From an uncultured Dysosmobacter sp. (GTDB lineage Bacteria; Bacillota; Clostridia; Oscillospirales; Oscillospiraceae): a stretch of 64,000 bases of DNA. Below the pieces are notes generated by a model. It saw nothing but the letters and a program-made list of their open reading frames with translations, did not search any database and was not told where the DNA came from. Positions 27,101 to 35,167 of the stretch are shown one piece after another. How positions within the stretch are numbered: position 1 is the stretch's first letter; every line of letters starts with the position of its first letter. Location: assembly GCA_934563745.1 (NCBI GenBank), contig CAKTHE010000003.1:1-64000 (forward strand). Direction: 5' to 3'. The position numbers and the translations under genes are program-made.

Positions 27101-27909
27101 GCGTCATCCAGCTTCCCCTGGGCCTCGGCCAGTTTTTCTGCGGCCTCTCCGGCCAGGGCGTCGTGCCGGGCGGCGGCCCGCTCCTCTCCCAGGGGCTCCA
27201 GCGCGTCCATGGCGGCCTCCACCCGATCCTGATAGGGCTGGGAGAAGGCGATTTCCTCCGCCGCGCCCTTTACCGTCAGGTAGGCGGCGGTGTAAAAATC
27301 CATGGAAAAGCTTTCCCGGGGAAGAAAAAGGTAGGCGGAAACCTGCCCGGTGCCCAGGGTGGAGCTGCCCCGTTCCGCGCTGATGTAGTAGGGGCTGACC
27401 ACCGTCCCGACGATGGTAAAGCGCTGCCGGGTCAGGGCTGTTTCAAAGGAGCCGGAGGTCACCAGCGTGATGCGGTCTCCCAGGGAAAGGTGCAGCGTCT
27501 GAAGCAGCTTTTTCTCCACGGCGCACTCATCCGCCGCATGAGGCAGGCGCCCCTCTGTTACCTGCAGGCGGTTGATGCGCTCCGGCAGGGAGTAGACCTT
27601 GGTGACCAGGTCCAGCTCCGGCGTGTGGGTCAAAGCGTCGATCACATGGGCGCCCTCACCGTCGGAAACGTCGGGCTGCGCCCGCAGGATTGCCAGATCC
27701 TCCTCCGTCAGTCCCAGGGTGGAGAGGACCTGAATGTCCATGAAATTCTGCGCGTCCATGTAGCGGTCGCAGGTGCGCTTCATGTCCGGGGCGGTTGCCC
27801 GCAGGCCGGAGAGAAAGGCCACGGCCAGCGCGACCAGGATCAGAATGGACAAAAAGCGGCTTTTGGTGCCGCGGATCTCCCGTATAAAGTCCTTGCGAAT
27901 GGTGCGCAC
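24130..27909 (-). CDS. Giant FtsX-type ABC transporter permease with coiled-coil insert
   Basis: This 1259-residue protein has an N-terminal membrane helix (SILILVALAVAFLSG) and two FtsX/MacB permease blocks of about three helices each, at roughly residues 750-900 and 1140-1250. Between the first helix and the first block is an extracellular region with two long stretches of heptad-like coiled coil (about 280-440 and 560-720), rich in Ala, Glu, Asp and Gln (for example DARRKLTDAQLELDDG). The start is GTG at 27909, because AAAGGAGG lies 10 bases upstream. It pairs with the ATPase encoded next upstream. Such proteins are thought to be mechanotransmitters or exporters at the cell envelope; the substrate is unknown. 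Confidence 0.87.
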   Translation of the reverse strand: MRTIRKDFIREIRGTKSRFLSILILVALAVAFLSGLRATAPDMKRTCDRYMDAQNFMDIQVLSTLGLTEEDLAILRAQPDVSDGEGAHVIDALTHTPELDLVTKVYSLPERINRLQVTEGRLPHAADECAVEKKLLQTLHLSLGDRITLVTSGSFETALTRQRFTIVGTVVSPYYISAERGSSTLGTGQVSAYLFLPRESFSMDFYTAAYLTVKGAAEEIAFSQPYQDRVEAAMDALEPLGEERAAARHDALAGEAAEKLAEAQGKLDDARAEADQALADAWTELKNARAELDDGWVQVQDARETLARETADAQGKIDDARRKLTDAQLELDDGEGRYADGFLEYQRGQQDYAEGLAQYEDGLAQYQEGRKALAEAAGELASASNRLAAARQQLQAAQDSLNALLDVLQGALDGAGLSFPDRDALLEALRADTEGAGVRPAADAALGQLYALSELDSAGILTLLSGGDPEQIQAAGAALELALPGVNAGLTAAGLGPYADSAALAEAMADPEAGPTVCAAVDQALSAVHSGLSKTDETGAPTGEPLDSDALLSAADQLDAGWASYRSGQARLEAGQDAYADGWRELQDAKAELEQAKADLEEARRKLEEAETELIGAREELDQGWVDLENGFADVESAEAELRDRTAEAQGEIDDAVRELRRNEVRYNDGLNEYYDAQAEARTQIGEAEQKLTDARRKAAELEDGAWYILSRDSNPGYLGFGQDADRMANLASVFPVLFFLVAALVCLTTMTRMVEEQRTQIGCLKALGYSRWAISRKYLGYGLLPSLLGGVLGLGIGFTLFPSMIFTAYQIMYDLPGIELHVYPLLSVGALLAAAGCTTLASAAACLSTLSAVPAELMRPRTPPPGKRVFLESIRPLWRRLSFRRKVTARNLFRYQKRFFMTVIGISGCTALIIAGFGLRTSLLMTMDVQYGDLYTYTAQISTSANLLDEEQAALTDYLDRSPDIVRYLPCRISALNVQSDAYSTTAYLEVVDPAQIGQYVKLRTFGDRTPLTLSDDGVIIDQKLSELLNVQPGDFFTLDAEPRVQVRVAAVTEHYLGHFVYMSPEYHQSVFGTPARRNACLLTLRDDSPDAVGAVFSELLQLSGVTSATRMENTRDTYQHSMERVDFVVVIVILCAAALALVVLYNLSNINITERRRELATIKVLGFYDREVCAYVNRENVVLTAAGIALGLVLGRALHLWLVRSVEIDLMMFGRSTDPMALLWAAVLTALFSGAVNLLAGRRIRSIDMVESLKSAE

Positions 27910-27947
27910 GCGGGGAATTCCTCCTTTCTGGACGGGGCGGCGGAGCG

Positions 27948-28664
27948 TTACCACTCGATAGACGCCACCGGAGCGGGATGGGGGTTGCGCTGCAGATCGG
28001 CCACCGTGCCGTTTTTGATGCGGATGACCCGGTCGGCCATGGGGCACAGGGCGCTGTTATGGGTGATCACGATCACCGTCATGCCCTTTTTCCGGCAGGT
28101 ATCCTGCAGCAGCTGCAAAATGGCCTTTCCGGTCTGATAATCCAGGGCGCCGGTGGGCTCATCGCATAAAAGCAGCTTCGGATTTTTGGCCAGGGCCCGG
28201 GCGATGGCGACCCGCTGCTGCTCGCCGCCGGAGAGCTGCCCGGGAAAGTTGTTCTTCCGCTGGCTCAGGCCCACCTCGTCCAGGACCTGTCCGGCCGGCA
28301 GGGGATCCCGGCAGATCTCTGCGGCCAGCTCCACATTTTCCAGGGCGGTCAGATTCTGCACCAGATTGTAGAACTGGAAGACGAAGCCGATGTCGTAGCG
28401 GCGGTAGGCCGTCAGCTGCCGGGCACTGTACCGGCTGATGGGATTTCCATCCACCGTGATGGTGCCGGAGGAGCAGCTGTCCATGCCGCCGAGCATATTG
28501 AGAACGGTGGTCTTTCCGGCGCCGGAGGGGCCCACGATCACCACAAACTCCCCCTTTTCAACCGAAAAGGAGATGTGATTCACGGCAGGGATCGTTACCT
28601 CGCCCATCTGGTAGATTTTGCTGACGTCGTCAAACACGACAAACGAAGACGGTGTTTGTTCCAT
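27948..28664 (-). CDS. ABC transporter ATP-binding protein (MacB/LolD type)
   Basis: This 238-residue ATPase has Walker [10 protein letters not shown], signature [15 protein letters not shown], Walker [13 protein letters not shown] and switch histidine in VITHN. The EPTGALD and ALENVELA features are typical of the MacB/LolD branch that partners FtsX-type permeases. It lies between the MarR regulator (1-base gap) and the giant FtsX permease on one transcript. Confidence 0.92.
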   Translation of the reverse strand: MEQTPSSFVVFDDVSKIYQMGEVTIPAVNHISFSVEKGEFVVIVGPSGAGKTTVLNMLGGMDSCSSGTITVDGNPISRYSARQLTAYRRYDIGFVFQFYNLVQNLTALENVELAAEICRDPLPAGQVLDEVGLSQRKNNFPGQLSGGEQQRVAIARALAKNPKLLLCDEPTGALDYQTGKAILQLLQDTCRKKGMTVIVITHNSALCPMADRVIRIKNGTVADLQRNPHPAPVASIEW

Positions 28665-28665
28665 G

Positions 28666-29100
28666 TCAGGCTCCTTCCATTACGGTGACGCAGCGGTCGA
28701 TCAGTTCGATCAGCGTCCGGGCCTCTGCGGGGCCGAGCCCCTCGATCATCCGGTTGAAATAGGCGTTCATAGCGTCCAGCTGCCCCGCGATCCGCCGGGC
28801 GCCCGCCTCAGTCAGATAAACCAGCAGCCGCCGCCGGTCGGCGGGCGCGGGCTCCGTTCGGATCAGGCCCTTGCGCCGCAGGGAGTTCAGCGCGCCGGTG
28901 ATCCGGGAGCGGGACAGGTGCAGCCGGTCGCTGAGCTCGGACGGAGACAGAGCCCGGGGCGCTTGGGCGGCCAGGGCCCGCAGCACCAGTGCCTCCCCCT
29001 GCAGCAGCTCCGCCAGGGCCGAAAAGGCCTCCAGTCCATAGACTTCCTCCAGCGAGCGGATCAACTGGCCCCGCAGCGCGTCCCGTTCCGATTGCTTCAT
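28666..29100 (-). CDS. MarR family transcriptional regulator
   Basis: This 144-residue winged-helix protein has the MarR core: LSPSELSDRLHLSRSRITGALNSL as the helix-turn-helix and GLIRTEPAPADRRRLLVYLT as the DNA-binding wing with its DxRR motif. It is first in the operon with the ABC exporter, so it most likely represses that operon and responds to an exported compound. An inverted repeat at 29129-29145 overlaps the predicted start of transcription. Confidence 0.92.
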   Translation of the reverse strand: MKQSERDALRGQLIRSLEEVYGLEAFSALAELLQGEALVLRALAAQAPRALSPSELSDRLHLSRSRITGALNSLRRKGLIRTEPAPADRRRLLVYLTEAGARRIAGQLDAMNAYFNRMIEGLGPAEARTLIELIDRCVTVMEGA

Positions 29101-29128
29101 CCGGCGTATCCTCCTTCAATGATTCACG

Positions 29129-29145
29129 GTGTAAATAGTTCACAC
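29129..29145. promoter_or_regulatory. Probable MarR operator
   Basis: GTGTAAA and TTCACAC are inverted arms (one mismatch) around TAG. The site lies just downstream of the -10 box on the minus strand, where a repressor would block initiation. A further GTGTAAA occurs at 29224-29230, beside the divergent promoter. Confidence 0.6.
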
Positions 29146-29150
29146 TCTGT

Positions 29151-29179
29151 ATTATACGGGGCGCTGCGGCCGGAGGCAA
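29151..29179 (-). promoter_or_regulatory. Promoter of marR-ABC operon
   Basis: TTGCCT (29179-29174), 17-base spacer, TATAAT (29156-29151) on the minus strand. Confidence 0.75.
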
Positions 29180-29245
29180 GAAAAAGGAACTGGCAATATC
29201 AATAAAAACAAAATGTTAACTTTGTGTAAAGTGCAGAAAACCGCC

Positions 29246-29273
29246 TTGACAAACGCACAAAATGCGGTATACT
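29246..29273 (+). promoter_or_regulatory. Strong promoter of a short transcript
   Basis: TTGACA (29246-29251), 16-base spacer, TATACT (29268-29273). It is divergent from the marR promoter and drives the small ORF at 29315. Confidence 0.8.
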
Positions 29274-29314
29274 AAGAACTGTAAAAACGAAAACGGAAAG
29301 GAGTGGTTGATGAG

Positions 29315-29389
29315 ATGCTGGAAAAGTTCATCGCAGCCGATCTGGACGATCTGATCTACGAAGACGTCTGGACGCCCAGTGAGCGCTGA
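29315..29389 (+). CDS. Putative 24-residue acidic small protein
   Basis: MLEKFIAADLDDLIYEDVW is the first part of a 24-residue peptide ending TPSER. It has about eight acidic residues. AAGGAG lies 11 bases before the ATG, slightly far; an out-of-frame ATG at 29310 is nearer but gives a 14-residue peptide without features. It is enclosed by its own promoter and an intrinsic terminator, so a transcript of about 150 bases is likely whether or not it is translated. I do not recognise a family. It could equally be a small RNA. Confidence 0.45.
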   Translation: MLEKFIAADLDDLIYEDVWTPSER

Positions 29390-29399
29390 GTGCGCAGGG

Positions 29400-29434
29400 A
29401 AGCCACGCTTGAAAAGCGGGCTTTATTTTTTTGC
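29400..29434 (+). terminator. Terminator of the small ORF transcript
   Basis: AAGCC-A-CGCTT pairs with AAGCG-GGCTT around GAA, with one bulged A, followed by TATTTTTTT. Confidence 0.75.
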
Positions 29435-29786
29435 TGATCCCGTTCCCGGCAGGGCCCCGTCCGGGCCTGCGCCGCGGCAGGGAGGCAAGGAAAAAACGAA
29501 GAATTCTGCAGGGCCGGCCCGATGGGGCGGGCTTTCTTTTTTTGCCTGAAAATGTAAAGAAACGGCGCCGTTTCATGCAGAAAAGGCTCTGCGGCGGTGC
29601 TGCCGGCGGCCTTCTGCTAAAAAAGAGTCCAAACCCCGGAAGGGAATCCATGTCTTTTTTAGTTAAAACGTAAAAAAAGCAAGATTTACGTATGGGGTAC
29701 GCGAAGATTTTCTTGCAAAATATAGGCGGTGTGCTAAAATAGTGTACGCACTGTGAATACAGAAAACTTTAAGGAGTGGAAATTTC
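29435..29786. other. Hairpin-rich intergenic region before hppA
   Basis: No gene is supported. It contains a GCAGGGCCC/GGGCCTGC hairpin near 29450-29470, a second terminator-like hairpin with a T tract (GCCGGCCC/GGGCGGGC, 29513-29544), a perfect 16-bp palindrome GAAACGGCGCCGTTTC (29559-29574), and then the hppA promoter. Confidence 0.6.
29713..29740 (+). promoter_or_regulatory. Promoter of hppA
   Basis: TTGCAA (29713-29718), 16-base spacer, TAAAAT (29735-29740). Confidence 0.65.
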
Positions 29787-31910
29787 ATGGAAAATCTGTT
29801 CTGGGTTGGGTTTCTGGGTGCGCTCATCGCGGGTCTTTTCGCCTACACGCAGGCGAAAAAAGTGCTGAGCTACCCGGAAGGAACCGACAGGATGCAGAAA
29901 ATTGCTGCCTCCATTCGTGCCGGCGCCAACGCCTATCTGAAGCAGCAGTATACAACTGTATTTAAGGTCTTCATTGTGGTGTTTGTGGTCCTGCTGATCA
30001 TCGCGTTCGCCACCGGCGGCAAGATGCTCTCCAAGTTTACCCCCTTTGCCTTTATCACCGGCGGTATTTTCTCCATGCTGGCCGGCTTCATCGGCATGAA
30101 GATCGCCACCAATTCCAATGCCCGCACCGCCCAGGCTGCTTCGGAGAGCCTGAACAAAGGCCTGCGGGTTGCGTTTTCCTCCGGCTCCGTCATGGGCTTC
30201 ACGGTGGTGGGCCTGGGCATGCTGGACATTACGATGTGGTTCTTCCTGCTGCGCTATGCCTTTGGGATCGATGATCCCGTGGCCCTGGGCAACGTCATGG
30301 TCATGAACGGCATGGGCGCGTCCTTCATGGCGCTGTTTGCCCGTGTGGGCGGCGGCATCTACACCAAGGCCGCCGACGTGGGCGCTGACCTGGTGGGCAA
30401 GGTGGAAGCCGGCATTCCCGAGGACGATCCCCGCAACCCCGCCACCATTGCCGATAACGTGGGCGACAACGTGGGCGACGTGGCCGGCATGGGCGCCGAC
30501 CTGTATGAGTCCTATGTAGGCTCCATTCTGGCGACCTTCTCGCTGGGCGCCGTGGGCGGATACGGATGGAGAGGCATGCTGCTGCCCGTCATGCTGGCGG
30601 TGTGCGGCATCGTGTGCTCCATCATCGGCTCCTTCCTGGTCAAGACCGAGGAGAACGCTACGCAGCAGTCTCTGCTCAAGAGCCTGCGGACCGGCACCTA
30701 TACCGCCGCCGTGCTGGCCGCCGTGCTGGCTGCGCCTTTGACCTATGTCATTCTGGAAGGGCACATGGGCGTGTATGTGGCCATTCTCTGCGGCTTGGTG
30801 GGCGGCTGCGCCATCGGTTATTTTACCGAGTACTATACCTCGGATACGTACAAGCCTACCCAGGATCTGGCCGCCGCTTCTGAGACCGGCTCTGCAACCA
30901 TCATCATCGGCGGTATCTCCCTGGGCCTGAAATCCACTCTGACTTCGATTCTGATCGTGGCGGCCGCCGTCCTGGTCAGCTATTTTGCGGCCGGCGGCTC
31001 CGTGGTGATTGTGGACGCCAACGGCGCGTTCACCGATGCCTTTAACCAGGGCCTGTACGGCATCGGTATTGCCGGCGTCGGCATGCTCTCCACGCTGGGC
31101 ATCACTCTGGCCACCGACGCGTACGGCCCTGTGGCCGATAACGCCGGCGGCATTGCCGAGATGGCCGGTCTGCCGGAGGAGGTCCGTGACCGGACCGACG
31201 CGCTGGACTCCCTGGGCAATACCACGGCCGCGACCGGCAAGGGCTTCGCCATCGGCTCTGCGTCTCTGACGGCGCTGGCGCTGCTGGTTTCCTACGTGAA
31301 CATCGTTCAGTCCAGCACCTCCGAGACCCTGAACTTCACTCTGACCAGCCCCACGGTTCTGGTGGGCATGTTCGTCGGCGCCATGCTGACCTTCGTTTTC
31401 TCCGCCTTCACCATGAGCGCGGTGGAAACGGCGGCTCAGTCCATCGTGGTGGAAGTGCGCCGTCAGTTTAAGGAGATCCCCGGTATTATGGAGTACAAGG
31501 CGGATCCCGACTATGCGGCCTGCGTGTCCCTGTGCACCAAGGGTGCCCTGCATGAGATGGTGGCTCCGGCTCTGCTGGCCATTATCGTGCCGCTGGTTGC
31601 CGGTCTGATCCTGGGGCCCACCGGTGTGGTCGGCCTGCTGGGCGGCGTGTCGGTCACGGGCTTTGCCATGGCTGTGTTTATGTCCAACGCCGGCGGCGCC
31701 TGGGATAACGCCAAGAAATACATTGAGTCCGGCCACCACGGCGGCAAGGGCTCTCCCTGCCACAAGGCAGCGGTCGTGGGCGATACGGTGGGCGATCCCT
31801 TCAAGGATACCGCCGGTCCGTCTCTGAACATTCTGATCAAGCTGTGCTCCACGGTTTCCATCGTGTTCTCCGGCCTGATCATCGCGTTTAACCTGATGGG
31901 CCTGCTGTAA
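29787..31910 (+). CDS. hppA: Membrane-bound ion-pumping pyrophosphatase
   Basis: This 707-residue integral membrane enzyme (about 16 helices) hydrolyses PPi and pumps H+ and/or Na+ outward. The substrate-binding motif DNVGDNVGDVAGMGADLYES and the C-terminal GDTVGDPFKDTAGPSLN are intact. The segment GNTTAATGKG has Ala where K+-independent enzymes have Lys, so this is predicted to be a K+-dependent type. H+ versus Na+ specificity cannot be settled by eye. ATG at 29787 follows AAGGAGTGGAAATTTC. It conserves energy from PPi made in biosynthesis and pairs logically with PPDK. Confidence 0.95.
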   Translation: MENLFWVGFLGALIAGLFAYTQAKKVLSYPEGTDRMQKIAASIRAGANAYLKQQYTTVFKVFIVVFVVLLIIAFATGGKMLSKFTPFAFITGGIFSMLAGFIGMKIATNSNARTAQAASESLNKGLRVAFSSGSVMGFTVVGLGMLDITMWFFLLRYAFGIDDPVALGNVMVMNGMGASFMALFARVGGGIYTKAADVGADLVGKVEAGIPEDDPRNPATIADNVGDNVGDVAGMGADLYESYVGSILATFSLGAVGGYGWRGMLLPVMLAVCGIVCSIIGSFLVKTEENATQQSLLKSLRTGTYTAAVLAAVLAAPLTYVILEGHMGVYVAILCGLVGGCAIGYFTEYYTSDTYKPTQDLAAASETGSATIIIGGISLGLKSTLTSILIVAAAVLVSYFAAGGSVVIVDANGAFTDAFNQGLYGIGIAGVGMLSTLGITLATDAYGPVADNAGGIAEMAGLPEEVRDRTDALDSLGNTTAATGKGFAIGSASLTALALLVSYVNIVQSSTSETLNFTLTSPTVLVGMFVGAMLTFVFSAFTMSAVETAAQSIVVEVRRQFKEIPGIMEYKADPDYAACVSLCTKGALHEMVAPALLAIIVPLVAGLILGPTGVVGLLGGVSVTGFAMAVFMSNAGGAWDNAKKYIESGHHGGKGSPCHKAAVVGDTVGDPFKDTAGPSLNILIKLCSTVSIVFSGLIIAFNLMGLL

Positions 31911-31927
31911 GGCGGCACAAATGCACG

Positions 31928-31962
31928 ATACCGGCTGCGGAAACTCCGCAGCCGGTATTTTT
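31928..31962 (+). terminator. Intrinsic terminator after hppA
   Basis: ATACCGGCTGCGGA and TCCGCAGCCGGTAT form a perfect 14-bp stem around AAC, followed by TTTT. Confidence 0.9.
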
Positions 31963-32156
31963 GCAAGGGGCCGGAAGAGAAACGAACAGTCGGCCGCGGA
32001 GAGCCCCAAGGGTCCCGGCGCCCGCCTTTTCCGGCCGCTGAGCCGCAAAGCCCGATTTCGGCGCCGATCTATGCGCTCCTCCGGGTCCGGCGGAAACGCC
32101 TCCTGGGCCGGGGAGAAGTGCGCCGGGATCCGGATTCCTCCTCCAGAGAAAGCGCG
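31963..32156. other. Gene-free spacer
   Basis: Between the hppA terminator and the next terminator I see no supported gene. An open frame of 98 codons across it reads as Arg/Pro/Gly-rich noise. Confidence 0.5.
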
Positions 32157-32207
32157 CAAAAAAGACCCCGGCGGAAAGAGAAGTCTCCTCTTCCGCCGGG
32201 GTTTTTT
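32157..32207. terminator. Bidirectional terminator of the trpXYZ-type operon
   Basis: ACCCCGGCGGAA and TTCCGCCGGGGT form a 12-bp stem. T6 follows on the plus strand, and CTTTTTT follows on the minus strand, where it ends the ABC importer operon. Confidence 0.88.
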
Positions 32208-32232
32208 CTACATTTGATCCGCAGCCGACCGC

Positions 32233-32997
32233 TTACTCCATGGAAATCCGGTTGAACAGCTGCATCAGATCCTCTGTGGAGGTGGCTGCCTTTTCCGCGC
32301 CGGCCTTATCCAGCACGATCCTGCCCCGGTTCATCATCAGGATCCGGTCTCCGTATTCAATGGCGTAACGCAGATTGTGGGTGACCATCATTGCCGTCAG
32401 CTTCTTCTCCCGGACGACCCGGCCGGTCAGCTGCATGATTACTTCGGCGGTTTTGGGATCCAAAGCGGCAGTGTGTTCGTCCAGGATCAGAAACTTCAGG
32501 GGCGTCATGGTGGCCATCAGCAGCGCCACAGCCTGCCGCTGCCCGCCGGAGAGCGCACCCATTTTCATGTGCAGCTTATCCTCCAGCCCCAGCCCCAGGG
32601 AACGGAGCTGTTCCTTATAAAAATCAATGCGCTTTTTGTTGACGGCGAAGGAAAGGCCGAAGGACTTGCCCTTATTATCCGCCAGAGAGAGGTTTTCCAG
32701 CATCGTCAGATTGGGGCAGGTGCCCAGGGAGGGATTCTGATAGACCCGGCCCATGGTGGCGTAGCGCTGATAATCCTTGAGATTCTGAATGCTTTGCCCG
32801 CCGATGCGTACATCGCCGCCCTCGATGGGAATAGAGCCGCAGATAATGTTGAGCAGCGAGGTTTTTCCGCTGCCGTTGCTGCCCACGATGGAGACGAACT
32901 GTCCATCGTCTACCGTCAGGGAGAAGTTTTCAAACAGGCGGTTTTCCGTGGCGGTTCCGGGATTATAGATCTTGGTGATGTTCTGTACTTCAAGCAT
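32233..32997 (-). CDS. trpZ: ABC importer ATP-binding protein (tryptophan type, TrpZ-like)
   Basis: This 254-residue ATPase has Walker A GSNGSGKTS, signature LSGGQRQAVALLMA, Walker B FLILDEHTAALD and MVTHN. It belongs to the COG1101 group found with COG4120 permeases and COG2984 binding proteins. The operon starts with a T-box whose specifier is UGG, which points to tryptophan or a precursor, as shown for TrpXYZ in streptococci. The gene overlaps the permease gene by 8 bases. Confidence 0.88.
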   Translation of the reverse strand: MLEVQNITKIYNPGTATENRLFENFSLTVDDGQFVSIVGSNGSGKTSLLNIICGSIPIEGGDVRIGGQSIQNLKDYQRYATMGRVYQNPSLGTCPNLTMLENLSLADNKGKSFGLSFAVNKKRIDFYKEQLRSLGLGLEDKLHMKMGALSGGQRQAVALLMATMTPLKFLILDEHTAALDPKTAEVIMQLTGRVVREKKLTAMMVTHNLRYAIEYGDRILMMNRGRIVLDKAGAEKAATSTEDLMQLFNRISME

Positions 32998-33874
32998 GGA
33001 TGATCGCCTCCCCCTTTCGGCCGGACAGGATCAGCACCAGCAGGAACAGGGCCGCCGTGATGAATTTCAGCATGAAGGGATCGAAGCCCAGCTGCATGGC
33101 CGCCTGAATGCAGGCCTTATAAAGAATGCTGCCCACCAGCACGGCCGTCGTGCCCTGGATAAAGCTGAGCTTACGGAACAGCGAGATGCCAATAATCACG
33201 GAGGCCAGACCGAATACGACCTGGCCGGTGCCCATGGTGGCCGTGAAAGATTTGTCCGCTTGGCAGACCACACCGCCGGCCAGGGCCACCAGTGCGTTGG
33301 CCAGGGCCAGGCCCTTGATCTTCACACTGCCCATATTCCGGCCCAGGGATGTGACCAGAGTGCTGTTGTCGCCCACGGCCCGCAGCAGCAGGCCGGACTT
33401 GGTGCGGAAGTAAAGGTCCAGCGCGATTTTGACCACCAGGACCAGAACCAGTGAGACCACCAGACGCCGGACACCCAGCCCGGCGTCCTTCAGCACGGCG
33501 GCCGGACCGGAGGTAAAGATGGTGTCGGTGCCCCGGCCGATGGGAACGTTGGATGCACCGGCGATCAGCAGGTTGATGGAGAAAAGTGCCGTCTGGGTAA
33601 TGATGCCGGCCAGCAGGTTGCGTACGTGGAACACCACGTGAATGATCCCGGTGACCAGACCGGCCAGGATCCCGGCGCCCACCGCGGCGGCCAGCGCGGC
33701 CCAGGGCGAGACGCCCCGCACCAGCAGCACGGCCGTGACGGCGGCGCCCAGCGGGAAGCTGCCGTCAGTGCTCAGGTCCGGAAAGTCCAGGATCGTATAG
33801 GTGATGTACACGCCGAAGGCCACCAGGGCGTAGATCAGGCCCTGGGTCAGGGTGCTGATGATCAGATCGGTCAT
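32990..33874 (-). CDS. trpY: ABC importer permease (TrpY-like)
   Basis: This 294-residue protein has about eight to nine hydrophobic helices, from LIYALVAFGVYITYTIL to a final FITAALFLLVLILSG. It is of the branched-chain amino acid/ribose permease type, COG4120. It lies between the binding protein and ATPase genes on the minus strand. Confidence 0.88.
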   Translation of the reverse strand: MTDLIISTLTQGLIYALVAFGVYITYTILDFPDLSTDGSFPLGAAVTAVLLVRGVSPWAALAAAVGAGILAGLVTGIIHVVFHVRNLLAGIITQTALFSINLLIAGASNVPIGRGTDTIFTSGPAAVLKDAGLGVRRLVVSLVLVLVVKIALDLYFRTKSGLLLRAVGDNSTLVTSLGRNMGSVKIKGLALANALVALAGGVVCQADKSFTATMGTGQVVFGLASVIIGISLFRKLSFIQGTTAVLVGSILYKACIQAAMQLGFDPFMLKFITAALFLLVLILSGRKGEAIIHA

Positions 33875-33985
33875 AATTGCCTCCTTAGAAAGTGGAAGGA
33901 AAAGATGCGTCCGCGCGGAGACGGCCCGAGGGGCCGCCTCCGCGCAGGCGGAAAGAGCAATACGCAGAGAGGAAGGGGAAATGCG

Positions 33986-34996
33986 TCAGCCGGCGCACTC
34001 CACCGCGGTGGAGGCCAGATCGTCCGGGATCAGGATACCCATGGCGTTGAGCGACTCGGAATTGATGTACAGATCGTAGTTCTTGATGATCTCATAGGGC
34101 AGGTCTTCGCAGGTGGTCTCGCCCTTGAAGATCCGGGCTGCCATCTCGCCGGTCTGAATGCCCAGCTTCACATAATCAAGACCCGCACCGGCCACGCAGC
34201 CCAGCTTCACCTGCTCCACTTCGGAGCCGTAAACCGGCACGCCGGCCTCATTGGTCTTTTCCAGAATGGCGCTGAGTACGCCCACCACGTTGTTGTCCGT
34301 CAGATTGGACAGGCAGTCCACGCCGTCCTTGAGCAGCTTATCCACGGCCTGCGTGACCTCCGCCTGCGAGGTGACGCCCACGGCGTCGATGGTGAAGCCG
34401 TATTCATCGGCCAGATCCTCATACACGGCGATGGAGTACAGGGAGTTGGGCTCGCTGGTGGTATAGATGATGCCGATGGTCTTGGCCTCCGGCTGAAGCT
34501 GACGGATCAGCTGCAGCTGGCCTTCCACAGGCAGAACGTCCGACGTGCCGGTGACATTGCCGGAATCCAGCTTGGCGCCCACGGGATCGGTGGCGGCGGT
34601 GAAGATCACGGGGATATCCTTCTCCTCCGCGGCGTTGAAGCAGGCCACGGCGGAGGGCGTCGCGATGCCGACCATCAGCGCGGCATTTTCGTCCGAGAAG
34701 CGCTGGGCGATCTGGGAGTCGATGGAGTCGTCGAAGCTGGCGTTCTGGTAATCCAGCTTGTAGTCCACGCCCTCTTTCAGTCCGGCGTTTTCAAGGCCCT
34801 GGATAAAGCCGGTGCGGCAGTTGTCCAAAGAGCTGTGTTCGCCGTACTGGGCGATGCCGATGATGGGCAGATCCGAGGAAGAGGAACCGCCGGCAGAGGA
34901 AGAGGTGCCGCCGGAGGAAGAGCCGCCGCAGGCGCTCAGGGACAGGGACAGAGTCAGCGCCAGAGCGCCGCAGAGAATGGAACGGAAGTTTTTCAT
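33986..34996 (-). CDS. trpX: ABC importer substrate-binding lipoprotein (TrpX-like)
   Basis: This 336-residue protein has a lipoprotein signal (hydrophobic LALTLSLSLSAC with lipobox Cys), then a Ser/Gly-rich linker, then the ABC_sub_bind (COG2984) domain beginning LPIIGIAQYGEHSSLDNCR. It captures substrate outside the membrane. ATG at 34996 follows AGGAG by 7 bases and is preferred over an in-frame TTG two codons upstream. The T-box leader ends 166 bases upstream. Confidence 0.9.
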   Translation of the reverse strand: MKNFRSILCGALALTLSLSLSACGGSSSGGTSSSAGGSSSSDLPIIGIAQYGEHSSLDNCRTGFIQGLENAGLKEGVDYKLDYQNASFDDSIDSQIAQRFSDENAALMVGIATPSAVACFNAAEEKDIPVIFTAATDPVGAKLDSGNVTGTSDVLPVEGQLQLIRQLQPEAKTIGIIYTTSEPNSLYSIAVYEDLADEYGFTIDAVGVTSQAEVTQAVDKLLKDGVDCLSNLTDNNVVGVLSAILEKTNEAGVPVYGSEVEQVKLGCVAGAGLDYVKLGIQTGEMAARIFKGETTCEDLPYEIIKNYDLYINSESLNAMGILIPDDLASTAVECAG

Positions 34997-35167
34997 AATC
35001 AATCTCCTATCTGATCATTTCAATCCAGGTTTTATCATGTTTTATTATAATGTTGAAAGAGGTCCGGCCGGCGGCCGGGAAGGGAGGCGGGAGCGCCGTG
35101 TTTACGGCCGGCGCCATCGTTCTTTTAACAGGATCATATGTGGGGTACCTCCTTTTTGGCAGGCAAC

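Noticed and set aside
29769..32159. 796-codon open frame antisense to hppA
   Set aside because: Shadow of the pyrophosphatase gene; the composition (His, Gly, Gln) is typical of antisense GC-rich frames.
31921..32217. 98-codon frame after hppA
   Set aside because: It runs through two terminators and has no ribosome binding site or domain.
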